Shown: positions 1 through 6,619, counted from the stretch's first letter. The stretch is DNA of 8,881 nucleotides from Sulfurimonas sp. (GCA_027066935.1 JAMOMX010000326.1:1-8881); one strand, 5' to 3'. A program made the numbers and translations. Notes: generated by a model not told the origin, from the sequence alone.

Positions 1-2
1 AT

Positions 3-116
3 GATACTGCTACAGACAAAAAGTTTGCAATGCCATCTAAAGTATCTGATGATGCTAAAAAAATCTATAAACTTATGGATGTACCTATTGCAACCAAACC
101 ATCAATCTTAAAATAA
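3..116 (+). CDS. C-terminal fragment of an unrecognised protein (5' end outside the window)
   Basis: This frame is open from the window edge to a TAA at 114-116, giving 37 residues. They begin DTATDKKFAMPSKVSDDA and end VPIATKPSILK. The composition is normal for a soluble, lysine-rich protein, and the other two + strand frames read poorly here, so this is probably the real end of a gene entering from the left. I do not recognise the family and assign no function. It shows no membrane segment or known motif. It is transcribed in the same direction as the CRISPR array, and a weak terminator-like hairpin follows at 148-173. The gene could instead be a remnant; only the upstream sequence can tell. 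Confidence 0.5.
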   Translation, partial: DTATDKKFAMPSKVSDDAKKIYKLMDVPIATKPSILK

Positions 117-147
117 TCAAGCAGCTGTAGTGCCTAAAATAAAATTT

Positions 148-173
148 AAAGTCCGTAATATAGGCTTTTCTTT
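148..173 (+). terminator. Weak terminator-like hairpin before the CRISPR array
   Basis: AAAG-T-CC (148-154, T bulged) can pair with GGCTTT (163-168), followed by a TTTTCTTT run to 173. The stem is short, so this is a tentative terminator for the upstream gene. A similar AAAGTCC...AGG..TTTT pattern lies just past the other end of the array. Confidence 0.3.
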
Positions 174-176
174 GGA

Positions 177-212
177 ATTTATGTCCTAAGTCGGGTCCCC
201 ATTTGATATAAT
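177..212 (+). repeat. Degenerate first CRISPR repeat that keeps its promoter half
   Basis: The last 17 bases (196-212, TCCCCATTTGATATAAT) match the array repeat exactly. The first 19 positions match only at scattered bases. The lost half would form the lower stem and the start of the upper stem with tracrRNA. The kept half holds the extended -10 box TGATATAAT (204-212). The 29-nt spacer 213-241 follows. This repeat is needed only to start the first crRNA, because the crRNA's own repeat tail comes from the next repeat, at 242-277. Confidence 0.85.
204..212 (+). promoter_or_regulatory. Extended -10 crRNA promoter, first of 23 copies, one per repeat
   Basis: TGATATAAT fits the extended -10 consensus TGnTATAAT. 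It forms bases 28-36 of every repeat (for example 269-277), so initiation is expected about 7 nt into each spacer, leaving some 22-24 nt of guide. Repeat-borne promoters of this type are known in Neisseria meningitidis and Campylobacter jejuni type II-C arrays. No -35 box is needed with such a strong extended -10. Confidence 0.75.
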
Positions 213-241
213 TTTTTAATTCATTTACACCATCTACCGTA

Positions 242-1658
242 GCTTTAACCTACTTTCAAATCCCCATTTGATATAATTTGTTGTCCATCAACTAGTGCGC
301 TTTGTCGGCTTTAACCTACTTTCAAATCCCCATTTGATATAATATAAGTTTGATGTAAGTGCATTTATCACGGCTTTAACCTACTTTCAAATCCCCATTT
401 GATATAATGAAGAAATATATCTCTCTCACCTCTTTGTGGCTTTAACCTACTTTCAAATCCCCATTTGATATAATTAAGCTTAACGAATGGAAGAATGGCG
501 TCTGGCTTTAACCTACTTTCAAATCCCCATTTGATATAATAAAGCTGTTATCTCAATGGCTGCTGCTTATGCTTTAACCTACTTTCAAATCCCCATTTGA
601 TATAATTAGGAGTTTGTTACTAGTTCATTTAAAATTGCTTTAACCTACTTTCAAATCCCCATTTGATATAATTTGATATTGATACAATATCAAACAATAT
701 ATGCTTTAACCTACTTTCAAATCCCCATTTGATATAATAACTTTTGGCAAGCATAGTAGCTACTTAGGCTTTAACCTACTTTCAAATCCCCATTTGATAT
801 AATCTATTAATTCTTTTTGCCCTAGTGGGTCATGCTTTAACCTACTTTCAAATCCCCATTTGATATAATGCTACTGTTGAGCGAAGTGCTATGATTGAGG
901 CTTTAACCTACTTTCAAATCCCCATTTGATATAATTGAAGTCAGCAATTGAATCTTTTTCAAAAGCTTTAACCTACTTTCAAATCCCCATTTGATATAAT
1001 TCCAGCCATTACTGCTAATTATTACTACTGGCTTTAACCTACTTTCAAATCCCCATTTGATATAATACTTTGAAAAATTAGCAACACACCAAGTCAGCTT
1101 TAACCTACTTTCAAATCCCCATTTGATATAATAGTTCCGCTTCAAGTTTTACAGTAAGTGGAGCTTTAACCTACTTTCAAATCCCCATTTGATATAATCA
1201 ATTATATAAGACAATGCCTGCAAAAATGCTTTAACCTACTTTCAAATCCCCATTTGATATAATAGTACAGAAGTTAAATATCCATGCTTAATAGCTTTAA
1301 CCTACTTTCAAATCCCCATTTGATATAATTTCTTCATACCCCAAAGCTTGGTTTACCGTGCTTTAACCTACTTTCAAATCCCCATTTGATATAATTCTCA
1401 TCCCTAGACTCTTACAATAGTGCTGCTTTAACCTACTTTCAAATCCCCATTTGATATAATCCTGTAAGTGAGCGAGTTGAGAAACTTAGTGCTTTAACCT
1501 ACTTTCAAATCCCCATTTGATATAATGCTGTCATTGCAAGCCCACCGAGGATAGTAGCTTTAACCTACTTTCAAATCCCCATTTGATATAATCCTCTTTG
1601 TGTGAGAGATACGATGTAGGCAGCTTTAACCTACTTTCAAATCCCCATTTGATATAAT
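242..1658 (+). CRISPR. Type II-C CRISPR array: 22 apparently identical 36-bp repeats
   Basis: Repeats start at 242, 308, 373, 439, 505, 571, 637, 703, 768, 834, 900, 965, 1031, 1097, 1163, 1228, 1294, 1360, 1425, 1491, 1557 and 1623. I read all 22 as the same 36 bases, beginning GCTTTAACC and ending TTTGATATAAT. Counting the one after the degenerate repeat at 177-212 there are 22 spacers, 16 of 30 nt and 6 of 29 nt, and none is repeated. The + strand is the crRNA strand: it places GCTTTAACC 3' of each spacer, where it pairs with the tracrRNA lower stem, and it places an extended -10 at each repeat end. The repeat also contains the palindrome TCAAAT-CCCC-ATTTGA (bases 15-30). The array runs toward, and is convergent with, the cas genes. 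Uniform repeats suggest an active or recently active locus. Targets cannot be identified from the window. Confidence 0.98.
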
Positions 1659-1668
1659 ACTACTTCTT

Positions 1669-1713
1669 AAAGTCCTTTACAGTAGGACTTTTGAAGTATT
1701 TTTTACTTCAAAA
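1669..1713. terminator. Two adjacent hairpins between array end and cas2 (probable bidirectional terminator)
   Basis: Hairpin 1 pairs AAAGTCCT (1669-1676) with AGGACTTT (1684-1691) around a 7-nt loop. Hairpin 2 pairs TTTTGAAGTA (1689-1698) with TACTTCAAAA (1704-1713) around five T's. The two share bases 1689-1691, so full versions cannot form together. Hairpin 2 covers the cas2 stop codon (1708-1710). They lie where array transcripts (+) and cas transcripts (-) converge. Neither has a textbook U-tract outside the stem, but the A/T-rich arms supply U's in both directions. The same bases could serve as a leader-like anchor for spacer acquisition. Confidence 0.55.
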
Positions 1714-2061
1714 AACCATCACGGTTTGTACTTGCTCTCTTACTTTTTTCTCTGGTTTTTCTCGATAATTTTCTATAATTATCATATTTTTATATTGTTC
1801 CTCAGTAATTTTAAGCACTCTTATTGATCCATTTAATGGTGCATATTGCTCTATTTTTTTCTCATATTTTTGTGAAATTACTAAACTTCTGCAAAATCTT
1901 ATATAAATAGAGTATTGAAACATTATAAACCCTAATTCAAAAAGTTTTTTTCTAAAATTACGATATTTTTTTAAATCTTTTTTAGTCTCTGTTGGCATAT
2001 CAAACATAACAAATAAAACCATTTTTCTATACCCACTTATTGCACTATTTTTATTTTTCAT
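1708..2061 (-). CDS. cas2: CRISPR-associated endoribonuclease-fold protein Cas2 (type II)
   Basis: Cas2 is the non-catalytic scaffold of the Cas1-Cas2 spacer integrase. The protein has 117 residues. It opens with the Cas2 beta strand MVLFVMFDMPTET (about residues 14-26), where D21 is the conserved Asp. The stretch FRKKLFELGFIMFQYSIYIR (about 36-55) is typical of type II Cas2. A basic tail follows (EKPEKKVREQVQTVMVF). The start codon overlaps the cas1 stop in an ATGA (2058-2061), so translation is probably coupled; I see no strong ribosome binding site of its own. It is the last gene of the cas operon, and its stop codon lies within a hairpin 50 nt from the last repeat. Length is normal for type II, and I see no sign of decay. 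Confidence 0.96.
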   Translation of the reverse strand: MKNKNSAISGYRKMVLFVMFDMPTETKKDLKKYRNFRKKLFELGFIMFQYSIYIRFCRSLVISQKYEKKIEQYAPLNGSIRVLKITEEQYKNMIIIENYREKPEKKVREQVQTVMVF

Positions 2062-2939
2062 TCTATTATAAGAGTAAAAAGTTCAATATTCTCTCTTTTA
2101 TTTAAACAAAAAGATTGATATGAAGAAACAATATTTTTTATAGCTTCATTTACTGAGGTAATTTGATTTTTAGAAGTTTTTACTTTTATGTATAGTAATC
2201 CAACTAAGTCTTGTTTATTTTTTGATGATACAGGATTATTCTTACTAATATTATTTAAAACATATTTATCTACTACTGGTCTAAATGGCTCTATTAAATC
2301 ATCCGCAAGATTAAAAGCGTTAAGCTCACTGGAGTGCCACATGCCAAAAGATGGATTTAATCCATACGCTATAATATGTCTCGCTATTGAGCTTCTTATA
2401 ATACTATAGCCATAGTTTAATGCTATGTTCCTATTATCTTCTATATTATTTCTGTAAAAATCTTTTCCAAACATCTCTTTAAAATAATAACCAGCTCCAA
2501 CTGCTTCAACATTATTCTTATCGCCAGAGTTTATTTTTTTTAATAAATAATACAAATAATCATCCTCTTTTATACTATTTAAAACATCTCCCTGATTTAA
2601 TATTTTTGCATAAACTATATCTTTCCAAAGGCGATTTAGTCTTGGTTTTTTTATACAAACTTGAGCTTTTTGTATTTTTGTAGTTCTGCTGTTTTTATAT
2701 AGCCCCATACAAATTGCTGATGGGGTAAACTTATCATCTACAAAAACAACAGAGATATTTGCTTTTGCCATGTTTGAGAGAAGTGCTGATGTTATGGTAG
2801 TTTGTTGATTTTCAACTATGACAATATCAATATCATCTAATGAAACTAAGGTTTTAATAGAATCATTTTTTACACTCATGGAGTTATTTTGGTAGCTTAG
2901 GTAAGATTTATTTTTGATAAATATTTGTTTAAAGGACAT
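2058..2939 (-). CDS. cas1: CRISPR-associated endonuclease/integrase Cas1 (type II)
   Basis: Cas1 is the metal-dependent integrase that inserts new spacers together with Cas2. The protein has 293 residues, normal for type II. The N-terminal beta domain includes IFIKNKSYLSYQNN (about 6-19). The C-terminal helical domain carries the three expected metal ligands: E145 in NNVEAVGAGYYF, H202 in GMWHSSELNAFN, and E217 in NLADDLIEPFRPVVD. Their spacing (57 and 15 residues) fits type II Cas1. The start at 2939 is chosen because the residues after it align with the Cas1 N-terminus; a later Met (residue 21) would cut off the first strand. Only a weak GGGA (2950-2947) precedes the ATG, and it lies inside the last hairpin of the tracrRNA gene, which ends next to this start codon. 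The gene overlaps cas2 by 4 nt. Confidence 0.97.
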   Translation of the reverse strand: MSFKQIFIKNKSYLSYQNNSMSVKNDSIKTLVSLDDIDIVIVENQQTTITSALLSNMAKANISVVFVDDKFTPSAICMGLYKNSRTTKIQKAQVCIKKPRLNRLWKDIVYAKILNQGDVLNSIKEDDYLYYLLKKINSGDKNNVEAVGAGYYFKEMFGKDFYRNNIEDNRNIALNYGYSIIRSSIARHIIAYGLNPSFGMWHSSELNAFNLADDLIEPFRPVVDKYVLNNISKNNPVSSKNKQDLVGLLYIKVKTSKNQITSVNEAIKNIVSSYQSFCLNKRENIELFTLIIE

Positions 2940-2940
2940 G

Positions 2941-3039
2941 AAAGCATCCCGAATTTAAGATAAATCTTGTAAGGCTCGGGAAAACACCTCTTGCTTTAAC
3001 CAAAATTTTCAAATCCCCATTTGATATGTTGTTTGAAGC
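2941..3039 (-). ncRNA. tracrRNA for the type II-C system
   Basis: The + strand shows a degenerate repeat at 2993-3028. Read on the - strand it is an anti-repeat. It is complementary to repeat bases 1-9 (GCTTTAACC; 9-bp lower stem) and to repeat bases 14-33 (20-bp upper stem). Between them TACT in the repeat faces a 6-nt AATTTT in the tracrRNA. The tail then gives AAGAGGTGTTT and a hairpin TCCCGA (2981-2976) / TCGGGA (2952-2947), with a smaller AAGA/TCTT hairpin inside its loop. A TATAAT box at 3051-3046 predicts a start near 3039 and an RNA of roughly 95-100 nt. The 3' end has only a short CTTT, so termination is uncertain and read-through into cas1 is likely. It lies in the 135-bp gap between cas9 and cas1, on their strand. 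Confidence 0.88.
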
Positions 3040-3045
3040 AGTTAA

Positions 3046-3051
3046 ATTATA
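3046..3051 (-). promoter_or_regulatory. -10 box of the tracrRNA promoter
   Basis: TATAAT on the - strand, just after the cas9 stop codon (3075-3077) and about 18 nt before the anti-repeat. The -35 region is poor (GCATTA at 17-bp spacing), as is common in Campylobacterota. The predicted start is near 3039. Confidence 0.6.
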
Positions 3052-3074
3052 ATAGCTTTTATATATCATAATGC

Positions 3075-6000
3075 TTAAACTTCTGTAATATTTCCAAAAA
3101 AGTCTATTCTCACTCTCGATACTATTTTATTATTTCTTGGGTTTATACCTATAGATACTTTGCCTTCTTCATTTTTATTAATTTCTTTTATTGTTAGCTC
3201 GTTATTACTTCCAGCTATTTTTCCACCTCCATTAAAAATATAATAAATTATTTTATTATTTTTTTTATCATCAACTTTTATAATATCATTTTTATACAAA
3301 ATCATGTCACTTATACTTTCTTTGGTTATTTCATCCAAATATCTACTATTTACTTTTGTATCTATCTCGTTAGCTAAACTACTAAAATAATTATTACCTA
3401 CAGCTTGACCTCTTTTTTTAGTATTGAACAACTCTACATTCAAAGTTGATTCATTCATCTTTATGACAAACGGCTCTTTATCATTTCTTGCCTGTTCAAA
3501 ATTAAGCACTGATAATCTTTCTATTTTATCCTTTTGTCTATGAGGGAAAATTATAACATCTGCTTTACTCTGCTCAATCTTGGTTTTATACAACTTTAAT
3601 GATTTTACAATCTGCCTTTTTCCATTTTTTACTGCAAAACTACATTTTAACTCTTGCATCTCTTTTGTTAATAATTTCTTTTTCTCTGTAAATAGCTTGA
3701 TATTTTCATTGATACTATCGTTAAATTTTTTGTGCTGTTTAGCAGTTTTAAGTGTTTTCTTTAAATCCTTTATATCATTTTCTACTAAACCTATCTCTTC
3801 TCTAAATTTTATTAGCTCATTGGCATAAACTTCTATGGCGTTGATTATCTTTTTTTGTTTTTGAGGATCTAGTCTATCTTGAAGTGATTTTATATACTCA
3901 ACAACTTCTGTATTGCTTCTATCCTTAGTTGCTAATCCAACTTGCCTTTCTAAAATACTTTTATCAATAGCAACTTTTTCAATTTCTGCCAATATTTCTC
4001 TGTTTTTATTTTTAGGATCTGGCGTACTATAGAGTTTTAAATTCCCATCTTTAAAACCCTTCATATTCGTTTTTCTTTTGCTGTAAGGACAAACAAAAAG
4101 TTTATTTGTTTCATACTTCTGCACTAAACATTTTAAATGTTCTACTACATTTATATCATCAGTTGATTTTGGAATGGCATCTGTGAGCTTCTCTTTGAGA
4201 GCCTTTGTTTTAAACTTATTCTCTTTTTTCTTAAAATAATTATGTAGCGTATTTATCGCACTACTAGAGCATAATGCAATTGCAAAAGCATCTAAAGTAT
4301 GATGATAGTTAGTATTTCTATCTTTTTTTTCATCTTCATTCTTCGGCATAACGGTATGAATACCCCACATATATTTCAACTCACTTATAGCTCTACCACT
4401 AACACTAAATATATGTCTTTTTTCATCTTTTCTATGCAAGTTTTTACTAGGATATAAATAATGATTTAAATATTTTTGTATAGTTCTTGTAGCTGAACGA
4501 GTATCATTTAAATAACTATCTTGCCAATGCTCTTTTTGCATAACGCTGTTAATTACCTCTTCTTTAAAGAGCCAATCTTTTTTGTTAAAAGTCATAAAAG
4601 AATCTTCTACTCTGCCTTTAAAATTTTCCCATTGCCCTATTGATTTTAAATACACTACTGGATGCTCTGAGCCTTTATTTTGATTGTATTTTTTCTTAAC
4701 TAATATTTTATTTTTATATGAGTTTATCCATATCACAGATCTTGGAATAAAATGCTCGATTTCCGTTTCATTTTCATCAAAAGCTTCATCTTCTGTTATA
4801 AGTTCTCCAGAATAAAGACATTTACAACCATCTTTTCCCTGCTCTTTAAATAGCTTTGCTATCTCAATATTTTTCTTAGATTCTTTTATATTTTTTACTT
4901 TTAAAAATTTAATTGCTTCATTATTTTTACCTCTATCTTTAGCTTGATTTTTATCTATTTTTTCTTTTTCATTTTTAGAGTTCATCTCTTTAGCTGTTTC
5001 TATGCGTATCTCATCAATACGACCATGTTTTTTGATTATCCCATTTATAAGTTTTCTCAAAATAGAGATGACTCTTTTAACTTTTGGAGATATCATAGGT
5101 TGGTAAAAAAGATGTTTTGTTTCAAAATATTCTATATTTTTTTGTAACCACTCTATATCTGCTTTTGTAGGCTCTAATGGTGGAAGATAATCATAAGTTG
5201 GCATATTAAGATATTTACTGTTATAACCTAAGCTCTCTAAAGCTTCACTATGTGTCTTAGAATCATATTTCATAACTTCTAATACTTCATTTGTAAACTT
5301 TAAAGAAAAAGATGCAAAACCATCCATATTTGCTAAAAGTGCCAATTTTTCTACAAATTCATTTTCAAAAGTTAAGCCATACTTGTCTATATGTTTGTTA
5401 ATATGCTCGGTTCTTGAACTTTTATTTTTATAGTAATGTAGCTCTAAAAGTATCTCGTTATAAAACTCATTATCTCTATCTTGGAAATCAACTTTATATT
5501 GATTTAGAATCTCTAATATATTTCTATGTGCTTTTATGTCTAAAACTATTTGACTAGATTCTTCTGGAATATTAAGTTTTATATTTTTAAAACCTGATGA
5601 TGTAAAAATATTTTTTGCATTTATCTCATTTGATGATGGTGTTTTTATCCAAAAATTAACAATAGAATCTTTTTCATCTTTTGATAAAACCTTTACCTCT
5701 CCTGTTTTTGTATCTGCTTTTAGCCCATAATTATCAATAGCTAGTCTTAAAGTTCTCTCTATATTTTTTATATTTGCAAGAGGTACTTTTTTCTGTGAAC
5801 CTTTAGGGTTAAACTCATCATAAAAGGAGCAGTATTCAACCATATTTTCAAAACTCTTTAAAGGTCTTTGAAAAAATGGAGTGTTTACTTTTGACTTATC
5901 AGTTATCTCTTGTATAAAATTTTTACATTGTTGTATTGAGTGAAATATATCTCTATTATTTGCTTGTGATAGTGTAACTTTTTTAAACTCTTCTATGTGC

Positions 6001-6596
6001 ATATCTCTATCTAAGGAGTTTCTGTAATCATCTTTTTTATTGCGAATCGGTATATTTTGATAACAATCTTCTAACTTTTTTCTATATTTAGTGAGAACCA
6101 TAGATGGAAGTTGATAGTTTTTACTCTCATACTCTTGTGTATTTTTAGTTACTGCTTCATTTATAACACCATCTTCTTTTGAAATAGAAAACATATTGTT
6201 ATAGCCCCTATCTGTAAGAATAGAATAAGTGCAAAATAAAAATTCATCTTTTGTAAGTTTTGCTCCTAACACAGCTTTTTCTCTTACTTTGTAAACATCA
6301 CTATCTTTAGATAATGAGTTTAGATAGTTTGTGGCTTCTTCTATAAACTCTTTTTTTGAAATATTGTATTTTGTAAATATTTTTCTAGCACTTCTATTTC
6401 TAGCACTTTTTCTCTCATTTCTTCGCCTAGAGCTTCTAGCTTCTCTTCTCTCGCTTGCATCGCTTGGCTCTGAAAAAACAATACTATTACTCACTAATTC
6501 ATTAAAAATTATTTGATTATTTTTTTCACTTAACTCTAATAATGAAAAACCTATACTGTTTGATCCTATATCTAAACCCAAAGTTTTCTTTAACAT
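3075..6596 (-). CDS. cas9: CRISPR-associated RNA-guided DNA endonuclease Cas9 (type II-C)
   Basis: Cas9 uses the crRNA:tracrRNA duplex to cut matching DNA. The protein has 1173 residues, within the II-C range. RuvC-I is at the N-terminus (LGLDIGSNSIG, D9). The Arg-rich bridge helix covers about 46-76 (ERREARSSRRRNERKSARNR within it). REC lobe: about 80-500. RuvC-II: HGRIDEIRIETAKE (524-537, E533). HNH: about 586-665, with EIEHFIPRS (H615), N629 and N640. RuvC-III: NYHHTLDAFAIAL (H765, H766, D769). Both nuclease sites look complete. The HNH has E614 where most Cas9s have Asp, and WINS where many have a DDS-type segment. Residues about 895-985 are charged and predicted helical, before a WED/PI-like end (about 985-1173; VSIGINPRN near the C-terminus). 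AAGGA (6607-6603) lies 6 nt before the ATG. First gene of the operon; tracrRNA, cas1 and cas2 follow. Confidence 0.98.
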   Translation of the reverse strand: MLKKTLGLDIGSNSIGFSLLELSEKNNQIIFNELVSNSIVFSEPSDASERREARSSRRRNERKSARNRSARKIFTKYNISKKEFIEEATNYLNSLSKDSDVYKVREKAVLGAKLTKDEFLFCTYSILTDRGYNNMFSISKEDGVINEAVTKNTQEYESKNYQLPSMVLTKYRKKLEDCYQNIPIRNKKDDYRNSLDRDMHIEEFKKVTLSQANNRDIFHSIQQCKNFIQEITDKSKVNTPFFQRPLKSFENMVEYCSFYDEFNPKGSQKKVPLANIKNIERTLRLAIDNYGLKADTKTGEVKVLSKDEKDSIVNFWIKTPSSNEINAKNIFTSSGFKNIKLNIPEESSQIVLDIKAHRNILEILNQYKVDFQDRDNEFYNEILLELHYYKNKSSRTEHINKHIDKYGLTFENEFVEKLALLANMDGFASFSLKFTNEVLEVMKYDSKTHSEALESLGYNSKYLNMPTYDYLPPLEPTKADIEWLQKNIEYFETKHLFYQPMISPKVKRVISILRKLINGIIKKHGRIDEIRIETAKEMNSKNEKEKIDKNQAKDRGKNNEAIKFLKVKNIKESKKNIEIAKLFKEQGKDGCKCLYSGELITEDEAFDENETEIEHFIPRSVIWINSYKNKILVKKKYNQNKGSEHPVVYLKSIGQWENFKGRVEDSFMTFNKKDWLFKEEVINSVMQKEHWQDSYLNDTRSATRTIQKYLNHYLYPSKNLHRKDEKRHIFSVSGRAISELKYMWGIHTVMPKNEDEKKDRNTNYHHTLDAFAIALCSSSAINTLHNYFKKKENKFKTKALKEKLTDAIPKSTDDINVVEHLKCLVQKYETNKLFVCPYSKRKTNMKGFKDGNLKLYSTPDPKNKNREILAEIEKVAIDKSILERQVGLATKDRSNTEVVEYIKSLQDRLDPQKQKKIINAIEVYANELIKFREEIGLVENDIKDLKKTLKTAKQHKKFNDSINENIKLFTEKKKLLTKEMQELKCSFAVKNGKRQIVKSLKLYKTKIEQSKADVIIFPHRQKDKIERLSVLNFEQARNDKEPFVIKMNESTLNVELFNTKKRGQAVGNNYFSSLANEIDTKVNSRYLDEITKESISDMILYKNDIIKVDDKKNNKIIYYIFNGGGKIAGSNNELTIKEINKNEEGKVSIGINPRNNKIVSRVRIDFFGNITEV

Positions 6597-6605
6597 TATA
6601 TTTCC

Positions 6606-6615
6606 TTTTAATGGA
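6606..6615 (+). promoter_or_regulatory. Single operator-like half-site TTTTAATGGA at the cas9 transcription start
   Basis: These ten bases are identical to the left arm of the palindrome at 6663-6688. They overlap the predicted cas9 start and touch its ribosome binding site. A bound protein here would block cas9 transcription. The regulator is unknown. Confidence 0.4.
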
Positions 6616-6619
6616 AATA

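Noticed and set aside
112..189. Short + strand frame (GTG at 130) ending before the degenerate repeat
   Set aside because: No ribosome binding site, only about 20 codons from GTG, and it overlaps the terminator-like hairpin and the degenerate repeat.
903..1145. 80-codon - strand frame with repeated YIKWGFESRLK
   Set aside because: It is the CRISPR repeat read on the - strand; the 66-bp period keeps the frame open. No start signal, and spacer parts are unrelated.
2063..2070. TATAAT on the - strand just before cas2
   Set aside because: Too close to the cas2 ATG to leave a leader with a ribosome binding site; cas2 is coupled to cas1 by ATGA.
2188..2409. 73-codon + strand frame inside cas1
   Set aside because: It lies wholly within cas1, has low-complexity hydrophobic content and no ribosome binding site; cas1 is clearly the real gene.
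2993..3028. Second, stray CRISPR array unit
   Set aside because: A single copy, complementary in orientation and with its own - strand promoter, located between cas9 and cas1: it is the tracrRNA anti-repeat.
3580..3828. 82-codon + strand frame opposite the Cas9 helical segment
   Set aside because: The Phe/Leu-rich translation is the reverse of a Lys/Glu-rich coding helix; a shadow of cas9.
4944..5147. 67-codon + strand frame inside cas9
   Set aside because: Shadow of the RuvC-II region; the Phe-rich start is the complement of AAA/GAA codons.
6331..6516. 61-codon + strand frame inside cas9
   Set aside because: Complement of the Arg-rich bridge helix; no independent signals.
6600..6619. Hairpin TATTTCC/GGAAATA that would hide the cas9 ribosome binding site
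   Set aside because: The predicted cas9 transcript starts near 6613, so most of the 5' arm is not in the mRNA.
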